Source: Setophaga petechia (Eukaryota; Chordata; Aves; Passeriformes; Parulidae). From it: DNA of 64,000 bases. The position numbers and the translations under genes were made by a program. The notes under the pieces were generated by a model that ran no database searches, had not been told where the DNA came from, and saw nothing but the letters and a program-made list of their open reading frames with translations. The stretch is from contig JANCRA010000066.1 in the NCBI GenBank assembly GCA_024362935.1, positions 1,231,501 through 1,295,500 of the forward strand, given 5' to 3'. Positions 11,991 to 25,109 of this stretch are shown here, piece by piece (the first letter of the stretch is position 1; every line of letters starts with the position of its first letter).

Positions 11991-14900
11991 TTGTGACTGA
12001 ACATAAAGGAAAATAATTTTCTCCCTGAGATTGTTTTGACAGGAAACAGGGCCTGAGGGGTTGGGGCATTTCTGATTCTGGAGATTTTCACAGCTTAATG
12101 CAACCTGAGCAACCTCCTCAGCTTTGGACACCAACCCTGTTAGGAATCAGAGCTGGACTGAGGTTAGCTTCCTCCCCTTGCTGCTAACTAAGATGAGAGA
12201 GAAAATGTGAATTTCCTGCTCTTTCCCTCCTCTGTAGAAAGAAGCAGCATGGGGTGGGGGAAGCAGTGTGGTCCTGTCTCAGTACAGCCACAGCAGTGCT
12301 TCCTTCCTATGAAACATCCTTCCTTCCTTCAGTCCAGGGAGTACAAGGGGAAAAAACATGTAAATAACAATGCAAGGGAGCACGGTGTCCTGCAGGGAAT
12401 CCTCTGCTGCCATTTTTGCTTCATGCTCTATTTCTCACTCTCCACTTGTTAAATGTGCTGCAAGAAGAGCATATGCCCTCTTGGCTCTGATCTTCATTTA
12501 GGATAGGATTCAGATAAATTAATGCTTGGCATTAAGCCTGCAGATTTTGTCATTGGCAACTTGTGTAATCCTTGCAGGAGAACCTGTGCTCCAGGAGCAG
12601 TAGAATTTGTGTTTGTCCAGTAGTCAACAACCTTGGATTGCCAGTGGACTTAAAAGCAGATGCAGACTAATACAAGATAATTCAAGATTGTTGGTTTTCT
12701 AGCAGCATGAAATGGAGAATTTGGAACAAAGTCTTGCCATGATAGTCATGAGTGGAGTGGCATCTTTAACCCTTTCATGTCCTATCAACAAGAAGCTGGT
12801 GGGAGATGGAAGAACTTTGACGTTGGTGATGTTACTCAGCCTTGTCTGTGGAAGAAGTGTGGCTCAGGACCTTCCTGATGGAAATCCTGTGCCACACTTC
12901 TGACTCCAAACAGCTTCTTAGCTGCCCACTGAAGGGGGCAGCTGGGTGCTGGGATGGTGTTACAGCTGTTGTGCTGTTCCAGTGCCCTCCCTAGTCAAAG
13001 CAGACACTTTATCCCCCAGCAAATGGGGAATTACTCTGGCCCCCTTTTGGAAAGAAGGAGCAGAGGCCAGCTGTCCCTCTGCTCTCTCTTTCTGCATTAA
13101 GCAGCATCCCAGCAGTGACTGAAAGCCCCAGCCAGTTACCAGACCTTGGACCTGTGGCTCATGGAGAGTGCCAGGTGCCCCTGCAGCTCTTCCCAGAGCA
13201 GAGGCTGTGGGGCAGGGTCTCTGCCTGCTGGGGCAATGAGGTGCCCTCACCTTTATGTGCTGCTTGCCCTGGTCCTGGCACAATGCTGAATGTCTGTGTG
13301 AGAAATGCCTGTTGTCATTCTGAGAGGCTCAGCCTGCAAGTGAATGTATTCCATCCATGAATTCATCAAGGCTTTCCAGTGGGCAGTTTTCAGTGGCAGA
13401 GCTGCCCAGTGTTGTAACACCATCTTGGCAGCTTGTCTTGGAGTCTCCCCATTGTCCATGGAGTGTTAATGTTGAGGTTAAAGTCCCCACAGCTACAAGC
13501 ATGCTCTCACAAAGGCAGCACGTTCCTGTTTGTAAATGTTATTTTATTTACTTTTTTGTTACCTGAGGGCATTTTCAGCAATAAATTGAACACAAAGACA
13601 ACTGTTAGGATCTTTTGTCCTCATTGAGCAAATCATATTTAAGAGTGATTTACAGGACATTTTTAAGTTCCTGAATACTTCCTTTCATTTGACTTCACAC
13701 TTGCCAGTGAACAAAAAGCTGCAGGTTGGGAGCTGAGAGAGGAAAGAAAAGCTGGTTGTTCTAAGGGAGTCCAGGATCACAATTAGTATTTGTGGTACAG
13801 CAAACACTAACAGGGGACAGAGTTACCAGCTGTTTGTATTGGGTGGCCTTGAAGGATGTGGAGATTACTCAGGGTGTGTTGGTTTGCCAGCCAGCCTTCG
13901 CTTTCCTGTGCTGTGCCCGTGGTCCACCCAGTTCACATGACTGGGAGGAATCAGCCAGGCCTTGGCTGCCCTGCCAGTGAGTCAGTGCCTGCTCTGCGTG
14001 GGTACCTGGCTGCTGGAAGGTGCCCTGGCTTGCCTGCCTGCTCCTGTCCTGGCTGCTTGCTGGCTTCAGCTGCTGCTCCTGCTCTGGAAGAGACCCTGAG
14101 CTGGTGATGGCACCTTGGGTTGGTAACAGCACCTGGTGTTGTGCTCCAGAGCGTGTGGATGCCATGAATTATGGCCAAAAGGTTTGCCTGAAGCTGGGAG
14201 TGATGCTGCTGCTGTTCCCCAGGCTGGGCAGCCTTCATGCCAGAGGCATTTCTAATGGCTGGCAGGTTCCTCCTGGGCTTCTCATGGCAGCACTGTTAAC
14301 CCTGCTGTTCCCCAGGCTGCTGAACTGAGGTCCCCTGGTCTCTCCCACCTCTCTGACAAAGGTTTGTCCCAAAGCTGCAGAGTGGCACAGCTGCAGGGAG
14401 CTCCACACTGCCTGAGCTGCTGCAGTGCTGCCCCTGCCCGTGTGCCACCTGCCAGGCACTGCAGCTCCCCCAACACACAGCTCAGGTCCAGCCCCTGGTG
14501 GCTCCAAGAGCAGCAGCAGTGCACCTGTAACCTGAATCAGATTCCCTGGCTTCCTCAGGGGCCCTTCCATGAGCTGGAATTGCTGCTAAGTGCAGACTTT
14601 GTTCAGCCCTTTGTGTTTCAGCACAGCACAGGCCAGGCCAGGCTGTGAGCAGAAGCACTGCTGTCCATCTATCCCAGGGCAGGGTCCTGAAAACCTGCCA
14701 GCAATTTAACTTCTGCATCTGCACTTAGCAGGGCAAGATGTGGATTTGCAGGTGTTAGCCAGGCCAGGGCAAGCTTCTCTCAGCCAAATCAAGGGGAGCA
14801 GCAGTGAGCCCTGAAGAGGGATCCCCTCAGCAAGAGCAGCTCTGCAGAGACTTGGGGTAAAAATTCTACTGATTTGGGAGATTTCTGATGATCATGTTTC

Positions 14901-17900
14901 TTTCTAGCTCTAAGGCTGTTCTGTTCAATGGGTAGATAGCAATGCTAATGATTTATAAAGTTGGCCTACAAGACAGAAGTTAAAATTGGGTTTATTCTTG
15001 AATATTGAATTTTATCAGAGTGATTAGTCTTAGATGTCTGCTTAGAATTTTTGAGTTACAGGGCTGTTAGTAAAGATTAATGGAAAATTAAATTTTAGAC
15101 ACTTACTGAAATATGAATGATCGTTTTTATTTCAGGTCACATTTTATTTCCTTGTGCTGCCATGCCATCAGTCTGAGGCTCTGTGCAGTGGCTGCTGGAT
15201 CTGCTCAGAACAAAATCCTGAGTGCACAGAGCAGGGCAAGGTGTGCAGAGAGGACTGGGCACTTTCCTGAAATGGAGTTAAAGGTGACAGTCTGAGCTGT
15301 TCCCAAAAGATCTTCCCTGCTAAGGAGTGGGGACAATCCTGATCACATCACTGCTGCCTTATGTTTGCCCAGTTCTTGGCATGGCTTGGCCTGCCTCTTC
15401 CCAGACAAGGTCAGTCATGTTTGGAGGCAAAGCAGGTTTAAAAGGGCAGGGGTTGGCACAGAGGACAGCCCTAAGCCAGGTTTATGTTCTGTACAGGTGA
15501 GCCCTAATGCTCTTCTTGGTTACTGATGGCAGTGCAGTCTCCAGGAGCCCATTCATCCACCTGGCCTTACAAACTGGCATCAGCTGGGTGATTATCTGAC
15601 AGTGCTGCAGACTTTTTTTGTCTGTGAGGAATGCCTGAATATTTTTGTATTGAATGCACAGCTCTGGCAGACCACATTTTGGGTGCACAGGTACCACACA
15701 CAGGCTGGTTGTCTGCCTGTCCTTTCATTTTTGTCCAAGGCAGAAAATGGATGGACTGGGAGCTGCAGCAGTCCAGGACAGGCAGTAGCTGTGGCAGCTC
15801 CCCAGGCTGTTCCTGTGGCAGCTGTAAGAGAGCTGAAAAGCTTTCCTTTTAGCACTTACAAACTTAATTGAATGAATTCTTCCAGGGAGAAAGTCACAAG
15901 AGTAGCCAGTTGTCTGTGCTAGAGTTCATTAGCTTGATTTTTTGGGAGGGCCTTTGGTTGATCCCAGTTTTCTGCAGGGTTTGTAGGGATCTACATGGAA
16001 ATCTCAGAGTTCCTGAGCTGATCTTTTAGCCAGAAAAACTCACAGCAATCAAAGGAGTGTTCCTGCAAGGCTGACTCAGATGTCCTTCTACTGTTAGGAG
16101 AATGGAATGTGCCCAGAGACAGGATGCAGAGAAACACACAAAACTCCACAACAGGGATGTCTGTAGCCATGTGGCTCTTGGGTACAGTATTAGGAAGAAT
16201 GTGAAGGTTAGAGCTGCCTATGCCTAATCAGCAGGATGATTCAAAGATGGTTATGAATACTTGAAGTTAATCTTATTAAGTGTGTTGTAGCAGGCAGGCC
16301 TTTCCCAGCTCTGTAGGTGCTGCTGGATGAAGAGCTGTGTGTGATTTTGGGTGTGTAGCCACTTTGCAGTGTGGCACCTGTCAGGTGTGCAGTGTCAGTC
16401 CTGTTCACCTGGACAAGCCTTTGTGACAGGACAATAAAGGAGCTCAAGAAGATAATGAGAGCTCTGGTGGATGAGAACAATGCTGGAAATGGACACCTGG
16501 CAAGGAGGGAGAGCAGCAGGGGAAGTGTGCAGCCATGCAGATCAAAGGATTCTTCCAACCTGCAGGTTTTGTCTCAAGTGGTCTTGCTGAACTGGGAGTG
16601 GGTCTCTGTAGGAATGACCTTGAAGGGTTTTTCTCCCGTGAATGTGTCCAACTGCTGCTTTATGAGCCCATGAGGACTTCCAGCTTCCAGAACATGGTGC
16701 AGCAAGAGGTTCCCCAGGGTACCACCACATACAAGCAGAAGTAGGGCACTGAGCAGAGTGACCCCAACCACAGACAAGCAGAAGGCACCAGGATGGGACA
16801 AGGGAGTGAAAACACCAGCAGGAATTGGGATTGGTGGTACTGACCCAGTTTTCAGCACAAGCATTCCAGAAGAGGGTGGAAGGAGTAGCATTGAGCTTGA
16901 AAGGTAAGATTATAGTGGCCAGATGAAGAGGGTAGAAGAGCAAGTTCAAGAGTCAAGTGACAAAGTGGAAGAGAAGCCTGAGAAGAGCTTTTAGTCTGTG
17001 CTAAATATCTGGGAATGATGGAAGTTTGAGAAGCACAAAAGATGCAGTGGTGCAGGAGAGAAGAAAAGGACCAGAGGAGAAGGCACTGTAGGTGCAGCTG
17101 AGGTGCCTGTCCCCTCAGCATCCCAGCTGTGCCCAAAGCCCAGAGCAGCTGCTGGGGAGGAACATGAAAATAATGAATGTGTGTTTCCCTATTGTCTGCT
17201 CCCAGAGATGTCCTGAGTCACAGAACTTTGGGTTCTTCACATTCAGTAATCTTTGGCATACAATTTCATTCATTTTTCTAATATTTTTCTGGATCTTGCT
17301 TGCTCTGAATCTCCCCTGAATCTTTTCAGTGAATCTGGGCCTTTCAGGCAGCCCATGGGTGGCTCAGCTACCTTCATGCCTGCACATATTTCAGAGCTGA
17401 AGTGATGGTGAGAGCCATGGTCCCTGAAGTCCTTTCAAAGCTGAGATGGGAGAGAGGGATGGAGGGTGAAGGAGGTGGGAGATTTCTGTGTCCAGTAATT
17501 ATTACAAAAGCACCACTGAGCTGGGGCTGCTTTTCCCATGCCATGTGCAGCATGCTGCCAAGTTTGTGACTCGCTGAAGAGATGCCTGCATAGTGTTTGT
17601 GAAATCAAATGTGACAGTAAAATCTGCTTCTGAGGACAGCACAAGTGGCAGCATGGGAAGAAATAAAACATCTTTCTCAGCTTTGATTCCAGTGCAGATG
17701 GCACAGAGGAGTAGCATGCTGAGGGGCTTTGGAGGCATCAATCCCTTTCTGAGCAGGAGCTCCAGAGCATGGGAAACATCTTCCTTGCCTTGGAGCTCCC
17801 AGGGCAAGGGTGCCTCTAGCAGCCCTCTCTTTGGCACTTGTGAAAGGAAGATGCTGCAGCTGCTCAGCAAATGCTCAGACCTGCTTTCAGTGAGCCCTTC

Positions 17901-18907
17901 CAGTGGGAATCCAGCAGTGATTTCAGGGGGGAGCTGGAGGAGAGGGGCTTTGTAGTGGATGCAGAATCTCTGCTGTGCATGAGCACAACTGCTCAAACCC
18001 CCCACAACTGCTCAAAGCATCTGCTGTGAGCAGCCCTGGGTGCCTTTATGCTCTGCTGCTTTTGTTTGGCCCTGCCAGCTCCATATAGGGAAATTTATTT
18101 TATATTGCAAGGGGAAGAGCAGTGCTGAGGAGTTCACTGGTGATCAGAGTGTTGACGTAGGGTCAGTGTGACTCAGTGATGTGCCAGATCCTCTCTGGCA
18201 TCTGCAGAGCCTGCTGCAGTGCCTCACATTGCTGTGGATGCTATTTGGTGTCATAATTTGAGTTTCCTTGAAGATTGTGGTCACTGTGGTTATTTTTGAC
18301 TGCTGTCTCATCATTTCACATCTCTAGTCTCACATTGTATTAGTCAATAGTCAATCCACTTCCACATTGCTGAGCTTTTTTTCTGACTTTAAGAATTTCC
18401 TCTGCCACTAGATGCAGCTATTTCTGGGACAATTCATCCCTCAAAATATGTGCATCCCCAAAAGTCACTTTGTGTTCAGTGGGGCCAGGGAGCCCCTGTC
18501 CCAGGCTGTTAGATGCCTGCAGGTGGCATGCAGGGTTCATGTCACACAGGGGACTTTGGCTCTTGTTCAGTCTGTCTTGTTTTATTTCCTTTTTATTTTC
18601 TTTAGTGTTTTTCTCCTGTTCTCATGACTATATGTCATGTCAAGTCAAGAACCAAGTGCTGGAAAGAACTTGCAAAGGCAAAATCCTATTAAGAAAAACT
18701 TTCCTTCCTTCTCTTTTTAACTGATTAAAGGCTCTGGCTGCAGTATTGCCATTTGCTGCAATTTGTGACACCTATGTCCTTTTTCTGTATAGATGGCAGA
18801 GAAATTTTACTTTACAGATGGAGAATGACATGCTGGACTCCTCCCAGCCCATTTCACCCTGGGGCAGGGAAGTGGAGTCCCAGTGATGCTGTCAGCACGT
18901 TGAGCTG

Positions 18908-19740
18908 TGATACAGGCCTGGTTGAGTTGGGCTGTGATACAGGGCTGGTTGAGTTGGGCTGTGGTACAGGCATGGTTGAGCTGAGCTGTGATACAGGCAT
19001 GGTTGAGTTGGGCTGTGGTACAGGCATGGTTGAGCTGGGCTGTGGTACAGGCCTGGTTGGGTTGAGTTGGGCTGTGGTACAGGCCTGGTTGAGTTGGGCT
19101 GTGATACAGGCCTGGTTGAGTTGGGCTGTGGAACAGGCATGGTTGGGTTGAGCTGTGATACAGGCATGGTTGGGTTGAGCTGTGATACAGGCCTGGTTGG
19201 GTTGAGTTGGGCTGTGGTACAGGCCTGGTTGAGTTGGGCTGTGATACAGGCCTGGTTGAGTTGGGCTGTGGAACAGGCATGGTTGAGTTGTTGAGCTGTG
19301 ATACAGGCATGGTTGAGTTGTTGAGCTGTGATACAGGCATGGTTGGGTTGAGCTGTGATACAGGCCTGGTTGAGTTGAGCTGTGATACAGGTCTGGTTGG
19401 GTTGAGTTGGGCTGTGATACAGGCCTGGTTGAGTTGAGCTGTGATACAGGCCTGGTTGAGTTGTTGAGCTGTGATACAGGCATGGTTGAGTTGTTGAGCT
19501 GTGATACAGGCATGGTTGGGTTGAGCTGTGATACAGGCATGGTTGAGTTGGGCTGTGATACAGGCCTGGTTGAGTTGAGTTGGGCTGTGATACAGGCATG
19601 GTTGAGTTGGGCTGTGATACAGGCATGGTTGGGTTGAGCTGTGATACAGGCATGGTTGAGTTGGGCTGTGATACAGGCATGGTTGAGTTGTTGAGCTGTG
19701 ATACAGGCATGGTTGAGTTGAGCTGTGATACAGGCCTGGT
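18908..19740. repeat. Minisatellite, 30 copies of a 27/30/32-bp unit
   Basis: The core 'gctgtgatacaggc(c/a)tggtt' recurs 30 times. Spacers alternate between gagttgg, gagttgttgag and gggttgagttgg, giving units of 27, 30 or 32 bp. Variants such as gtggtacagg, gtggaacagg and the c/a alternation form higher-order patterns: for example, a run of five consecutive units near 19054-19140 is repeated near 19196-19280. Because the unit lacks stop codons, all three minus-strand frames stay open for 270-350 codons. These are artefacts of the repeat, not genes. Confidence 0.95.
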
Positions 19741-22378
19741 TCACCAGCAGCATTTCTGTATGTGAGTGTGACACGTTCACACTCCCTCCCATACCTGTGC
19801 AACACCAGGAACCTTTTCATTAAAGCTGCAGCTGTGTGTGCACAGGGGGCAGAGCCCAGCCAGCACATCTAACCCATACCTCAGGTGGAAAAGCATGAAT
19901 TAGAACAGTTTCATCAGCTTCTCCCTGGCCTGCTTGGGCACTGGGACTGCCCAGGTTTTGCTGCTGTGCACCCTCAGAGCTGTCCTCATGCCTGAAGTGA
20001 CTCTCAGCCCCCTGATGTGATTTGAATTCATAGTTCTGGAAGCTTTGCCTATGGTTCCCTTTCCTCAGATGTGTCCAAACACTCCTAGCATTGTGTTCAA
20101 TGCAAAAATACAGTTTGCAGGGATATTCTGAGTAATAGTTTAGCAGAAAATAGAACAGGGGGGGTCTAAGTTCACCCCAGCACTTGGGGAAGGGGAGGGA
20201 GTAGTACCAGATTATGCTGCACCCATGAGAGCATGGACAGTAGCCCTGCTCTGCTCCTCACCTTAATGTGGGCCACCTGTCAGCCAAGGAGTGCAAACTC
20301 AGCCTGTGTGATTGCACAGAGGATCCCAAGGACTCAAACTCCAGTGAGGAAAATTGCTTTTCTGTTCTCTGATTATAGCTGTGCTTGCATCTATTGATTC
20401 TCTATTGCCTTTGATGAGTGCTGCTCTCCAGAGTCTGTGGGAAACCCTGGCATCATCAAGAGCAAACAAATAAATTAGTAAGAAGAGATTGCAGACTAAG
20501 GCATTAATAATTCTCATTCATCTGTGGGACTGGCAAAGCCACATGGATCCTAATCTGTGCTGGTGGGTGCTGTGGCACACCAGCACTGCCATCACTGGCA
20601 CCTCAGGCTCACCCAAACACAGGGATCTTGCATTATCAGTGTAAAAGTGCCAGGAAAAAGATTAAAAACCCCTAAAGATGAAATGCAAAATGTGCTTGTG
20701 AGAGATGTCAGTGCCTCCCAGTACTCCACAGACACGTGTGGCAGCTCCTGCATTTCCAGCTTGGCATAACAGAGGGACAGCAGGAGCCTGCTCCAACAGC
20801 TGTTTTCCCAGATGAGTGTTTTGGGGACATCCTGAAATCAGGAACAGTGGGTGCCTGTGGGACTCATCCCAACAGCCAAATAAATCAGAGCAAGGAGCAG
20901 GATGTGTAGGGTGAGTGATTCTTACATCAGAGAGGAACAGCATTGCAGGATAAGAACTCTGGCAGAGCTGATGTGAGTGGTCTCAGGTAGCAGTCATTTA
21001 ATTGTTGTTCCTCAAATAGATGATTCTTATCTCCCAATTCATAAAGTGTTTAGCTAACACAAATGTTTCTAGCTGGAGGTTTTTTCCCTCTGTTCACAGC
21101 TGTAAACTGTTTGTGTTTTGTGCAGGCAACATAAAGTTATTCCAGGGCAAGTTAAATCCAATGGTTCTGCTAAAGAAGCATTTTCATAAAATTGTAGGTA
21201 ATGAGCAAAAGTGAGTGTGCAGAAAAAATAAATTTAAGAACATTAAGGGCAATTGAGAGTTTTAACTCTAGTAAACATCTTGAACACTGAATTCTTGCAG
21301 CTGTTTAACAGGATGGTGTAGCCAAAACCATGCAGAGTCAGAGGAGCCCTCAAAGGGCTGAAAAGGCTGCCTTAAACTGTGGGAGCAGGCAATTGATAAT
21401 GCAAAATATGAATGGAGTTAGGAGATCTGCACACTTGTTGAGGAAGATCAGAAAACCCAGTGATAAATCTGTAGGGGAAAGTAGAATCAGAATGAGTCAT
21501 TTAAACAGTGAATCCTGGTAAATCACTGCAGTGTTTGGTATTGCAGTGCTGCTTTGAGTTGGTTAAAATGTGTGAAGTTGGGGTTTGACTCCATGTGCTC
21601 TAATAAAGAACATTTTAGATCCATGTATTGGCCATGTATTTTGCCTGGATATTTTATTTGAGTAACAGGTAGTTGGAGGCTCCCCAGGCTTCCTACATGT
21701 CTCATTTGAGGAATGTTCTTTCAGAACTCAAATCCAAAGGGATGCTATTGTTCCTCTTGGCTTAATGCAGGGCTGCCTTGTTGAGCCAAAATCAGTTCTT
21801 TAAGTTAGAAAGAGTCAAGAAGCACACCTGATTGCTTTTCTGAGCTCTTCCAGAGCTATCCTGGCTGTCAGTTCCTGTTCTTGATGCATGGCCCTGGGGA
21901 AAGAGTGGCATCATTGCTGGGATACAGCTCCATGCAGACACCTGGGCTCCCTTTGTTGTCAGAGAGGAGAGATCTCCTGAGCAAAGCCCTGCTTCCCTGC
22001 AAGGTCAGGTGAGCACAGCTGAGCACCTTTTTCTCTTTGAATCTGGAAGACTTTAAAGCTGAGCAAAGTGAGATGCATCAGTCTTGGGTGTGTAAATATA
22101 CAAAATAATGTCATCCCTGTTGTTGTAGGAGTATTTCTGTTCAGAATTTCCTCTGGTACAGCCAGGAGGAGCTGTCCTGAGCTGCAGGAGCACATCAGCT
22201 GCTGCTGTGACCATGGAGCTTTTCAGTGTGTCAGGAATACAGCCTGCCAGAGCCTTTAATCTGATTTTATTGCTGGCTCAGATGGCTCTGTTAAACTGAA
22301 CTCCCCCTTACTACATTTGCCACTGCCACAGTAGTTTACTTGCTGTTTATGAAAGTTATCATCCTCTTTTCTTCCTGT

Positions 22379-22566
22379 GGTTTTTTTGTTTTGGTTGGGG
22401 TTTTTGTTTGTTTAGTTTTGGGTGGGGTTTTTTGTTGTTGTTTGTGGTTTTTTGTTTGTGTATGGATTTTCAATTGTTTGGGGTGGGGATTTTTTTTTGT
22501 TTGGTTGGTTTTTTGGGGCTTTGTTTTGGTCTTTTGTTGGTTTGGGTATTTGATGGGGTTTTTTTC
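22379..22566 (+). repeat. G/T-rich low-complexity tract
   Basis: About 190 bases consist almost wholly of T and G, in runs such as ggtttttt, tgtttg and ggttgg. It is strongly strand-asymmetric. A similar A/C-rich tract lies at 54815-54990, in KDM1A intron 2. Confidence 0.85.
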
Positions 22567-24617
22567 CCAAAATTGTAAGATAAAAGTTCATACATCCATA
22601 TCAGATTGTTCAGTGCATTTACAACCTTTATCAGACTTATTTAACAGCTCCTGTTTACAACAATATTAATTAGCATTAGTAATAGTCCCAGTGTTTGAAT
22701 CCTGTACCATTTGCTCTGATATTTTACTATCATTGACAGACTGGAGCAGAGCAGTCACAAACAGCCAGAGCAGTTTAGGTTGGAAGTCTCTTTTGAGTCC
22801 TGACTCAAATCATGACTTCAAAGCAGTCAGATATATATACACACCTATATCTGTGTATCTGTGTATACCTAAGGTAATATCTGATATTGGCCAATTCCCC
22901 TCAATCTCACACATGTGCACTCTGTTTGTGATACTGATTTGGTCTGGTTCTGTCTCCCAGCACTGAGGTTGCTTCTGGCTATGCCCAGAAGTTAAAGAGC
23001 CTCCAGGCAGGAGACTTCTTGTAGATCCTTTTGTTTGTAGCTCTTATTGTTTGTAGATGTTGCTTTACCTTTCCTTCTCCTTATTAAACTAATTAGATTG
23101 AGCCTGTTTCCTCTGTGGCAGTAAATCATGTCAGCTGGGGAGGTTCTGGGACATTCCAGAGCCATCTCTGGTACACTCTGAACCCCTCTGTGATGTCCCC
23201 CAGGCTGCGTGGACCCTGTGGCAGTGTTAGAGCAGGGCCACAGCCAGCCCAGCCCAGCCCAGCCCTGTGCCTCTCTGCCTGCACGCTGCTGTGGCTGCTG
23301 GGGAGAGGCTGCTCTCCCTGGGTTAACCATTAACTCCCAGCTCCTGGCCTGGCAGGGACAGGCTTTTGTTTTCAGACTGAGTCTGCTCTCTGTGCCTTTC
23401 CTGTGCTGGTCCGGTGCCATTTCTGGGGTTCTGCTGGGGCTGAGCAGCCTTTCCTGCCTGCAGGCAGCTGCAGTAGCCTCAGTGGTGTGGGGACAGCACG
23501 GGGGAAGGGGGTGCAGGAGCAGGACATGGCCATGGTGGTGAGGGAGGGGACAGGCACATGGCCCAGGCTGTGCTCAGGACACCAGGGTTCCTCTCCTGGT
23601 ACTGTTGGCAGTGCTCCTTCAGGGGCTGAAGAGCCTGAGCCCAACCACGTGGGATTGACCACAGATCCCCCAGTGGTCCTGCAGGAGATGGTCCCACAGG
23701 TGCCCAGTGTGCACAGCAGGGTCCCCGTGGTGGGGACAGCCCGGGCCTGCCTGGAGATGGATCCCCTGCAGCCCAGGGTGTGTGTCAGGGTGCTGCTGCC
23801 TCCCTTCCTGGCACTGCCTGCTCTCACATCCTGCTCATCACACTGTGCAATAGGAAACTCCTGCGTGTTTCCTCTGCAGAGAGGTCCACAGAAATTCTGG
23901 AGCTCAAGTCCTGTTCCAAGACAGAGTGCCTGAGCTAGGCTGCAGATAGAGCTGCAGTCATCCTGCCTGCAGTCAGGTTTGCAGCAGCCCTCTGGTGCTT
24001 TGGGCCGTGCCTCAGGCCCAGGACAGGACAGTGCCCATGCTGAGTGCCAGAGGGGGAATTCAGATCCCCCCAGGGGCCCTTTCCTGCTCCCCCCTCAAAA
24101 CACAGAGGGGTTGTTTAACAAACACCCTGCTGCCAGCTCTGAGCTGAGCTGGGAGAGTTCACACGGAGTGTGTCAGTGTGCTGATGTGTTCTAATTGCTG
24201 CTCATGCCAGCAGCAGCAAGGAGAGGCATAAGGAGCTGCTCATCTCCTGGGTGGGTGAGTGGGTGGCAGCCGAGGGCAACAACAGCTTTGGGAATGGGAG
24301 GGAGAAACTTGAAACTCCCCTGGTAGAGTGTCCTTGGGATGTGACTACAGCCCAGGTGAAGATTTCTGCTGAGCAGCCTGAGATGCTGGAGAAATACTGG
24401 CAGTGTCAAATGGCAGCATCCCCCAGCCCCCTCCATCTGCCAGCTGGCATGGGGGGCCTGCCCATCCTCAGTTATGGCTGGGGTTTGCCTTTTTCTGATT
24501 CTGTTCATGGCTCCTGAATCTCCATCACTAAGGTGTCTTCAGGAGAGAGGTGCAGTGCTGGAAAGAGAAGTGTGTGCTGCTTGGGTGTGTCAGTGTACAG
24601 GGACCTGAGTCCTGTGT

Positions 24618-24691
24618 GAGTGTGACCCCCTGCACATGAGTGTGACCCCGTACACATGAGTGTGACCCTGTGCACATGACTGTGACCCTCT
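24618..24691. repeat. 20-bp tandem repeat, about 3.7 copies
   Basis: The unit gagtgtgacccygtrcacat repeats with few changes, just upstream of the LUZP1 coding exon. No function is evident. Confidence 0.85.
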
Positions 24692-25001
24692 CCAGCCTGG
24701 GGTCTCACAGTGAGCAGCTGCCCTGGCAGTGGAGCCCTGGCTGGAGGTGCACAAACCCCCTGGGCAGACCAGCACAGGAGGGCCCTTCCTGCCCTCAGCC
24801 ATGGGGAACAGGCTGGTTTTGGAAACCCTGTGTAACCAAAGTAAATGGACACTGGCTCTTCTCTGCAACTTCATTTCACCTAATTTAGTAGTCAGAAATG
24901 TGTTTAATTAAAAAGTTATTTATATAAGCATTGATAGCCTAACTTAAACTGTGAATATATTCTGAGCTCTTTTGTTGATTTTGTGCATTTTTTTCTTTCA
25001 G

Positions 25002-25109
25002 GGTGAGATTGCCTCCACTCAAAGAAACAACAACATATTGGAAATACACAAGGTGTATATCATTCACCCAGACTAAGAAAAGCTTTGTTCTAAAAGGAAT
25101 AAAAGAATC
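25002..25109 (+). other. LUZP1: LUZP1 exon 2, 5'UTR part
   Basis: The exon opens after a strong acceptor, a T-rich tract ending in ttctttcag at 25001. The leader contains an in-frame TAA at 25074-25076, so translation cannot begin upstream in this frame. That supports the ATG at 25110. Confidence 0.8.

Larger units (their letters stand above)
3995..25001 (+). other. LUZP1: LUZP1 intron 1 (21 kb)
   Basis: This stretch separates the CpG-island exon from the coding exon. It holds a truncated CR1 (about 11345-11990), the minisatellite at 18908-19740, a G/T-rich tract at 22379-22566 and a short 20-bp tandem repeat at 24618-24691. Every open frame is short, or is low complexity as in the minisatellite. 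No coding exon of another gene was recognised on either strand. Confidence 0.6.

Noticed and set aside
18807..19868. Long minus-strand reading frames (353, 312 and 272 codons) full of CITAQLNHA-like repeats
   Set aside because: They are translations of the minisatellite in three frames at once. A unit without stops and with length divisible by three explains them. There is no splice or start context and no family resemblance.
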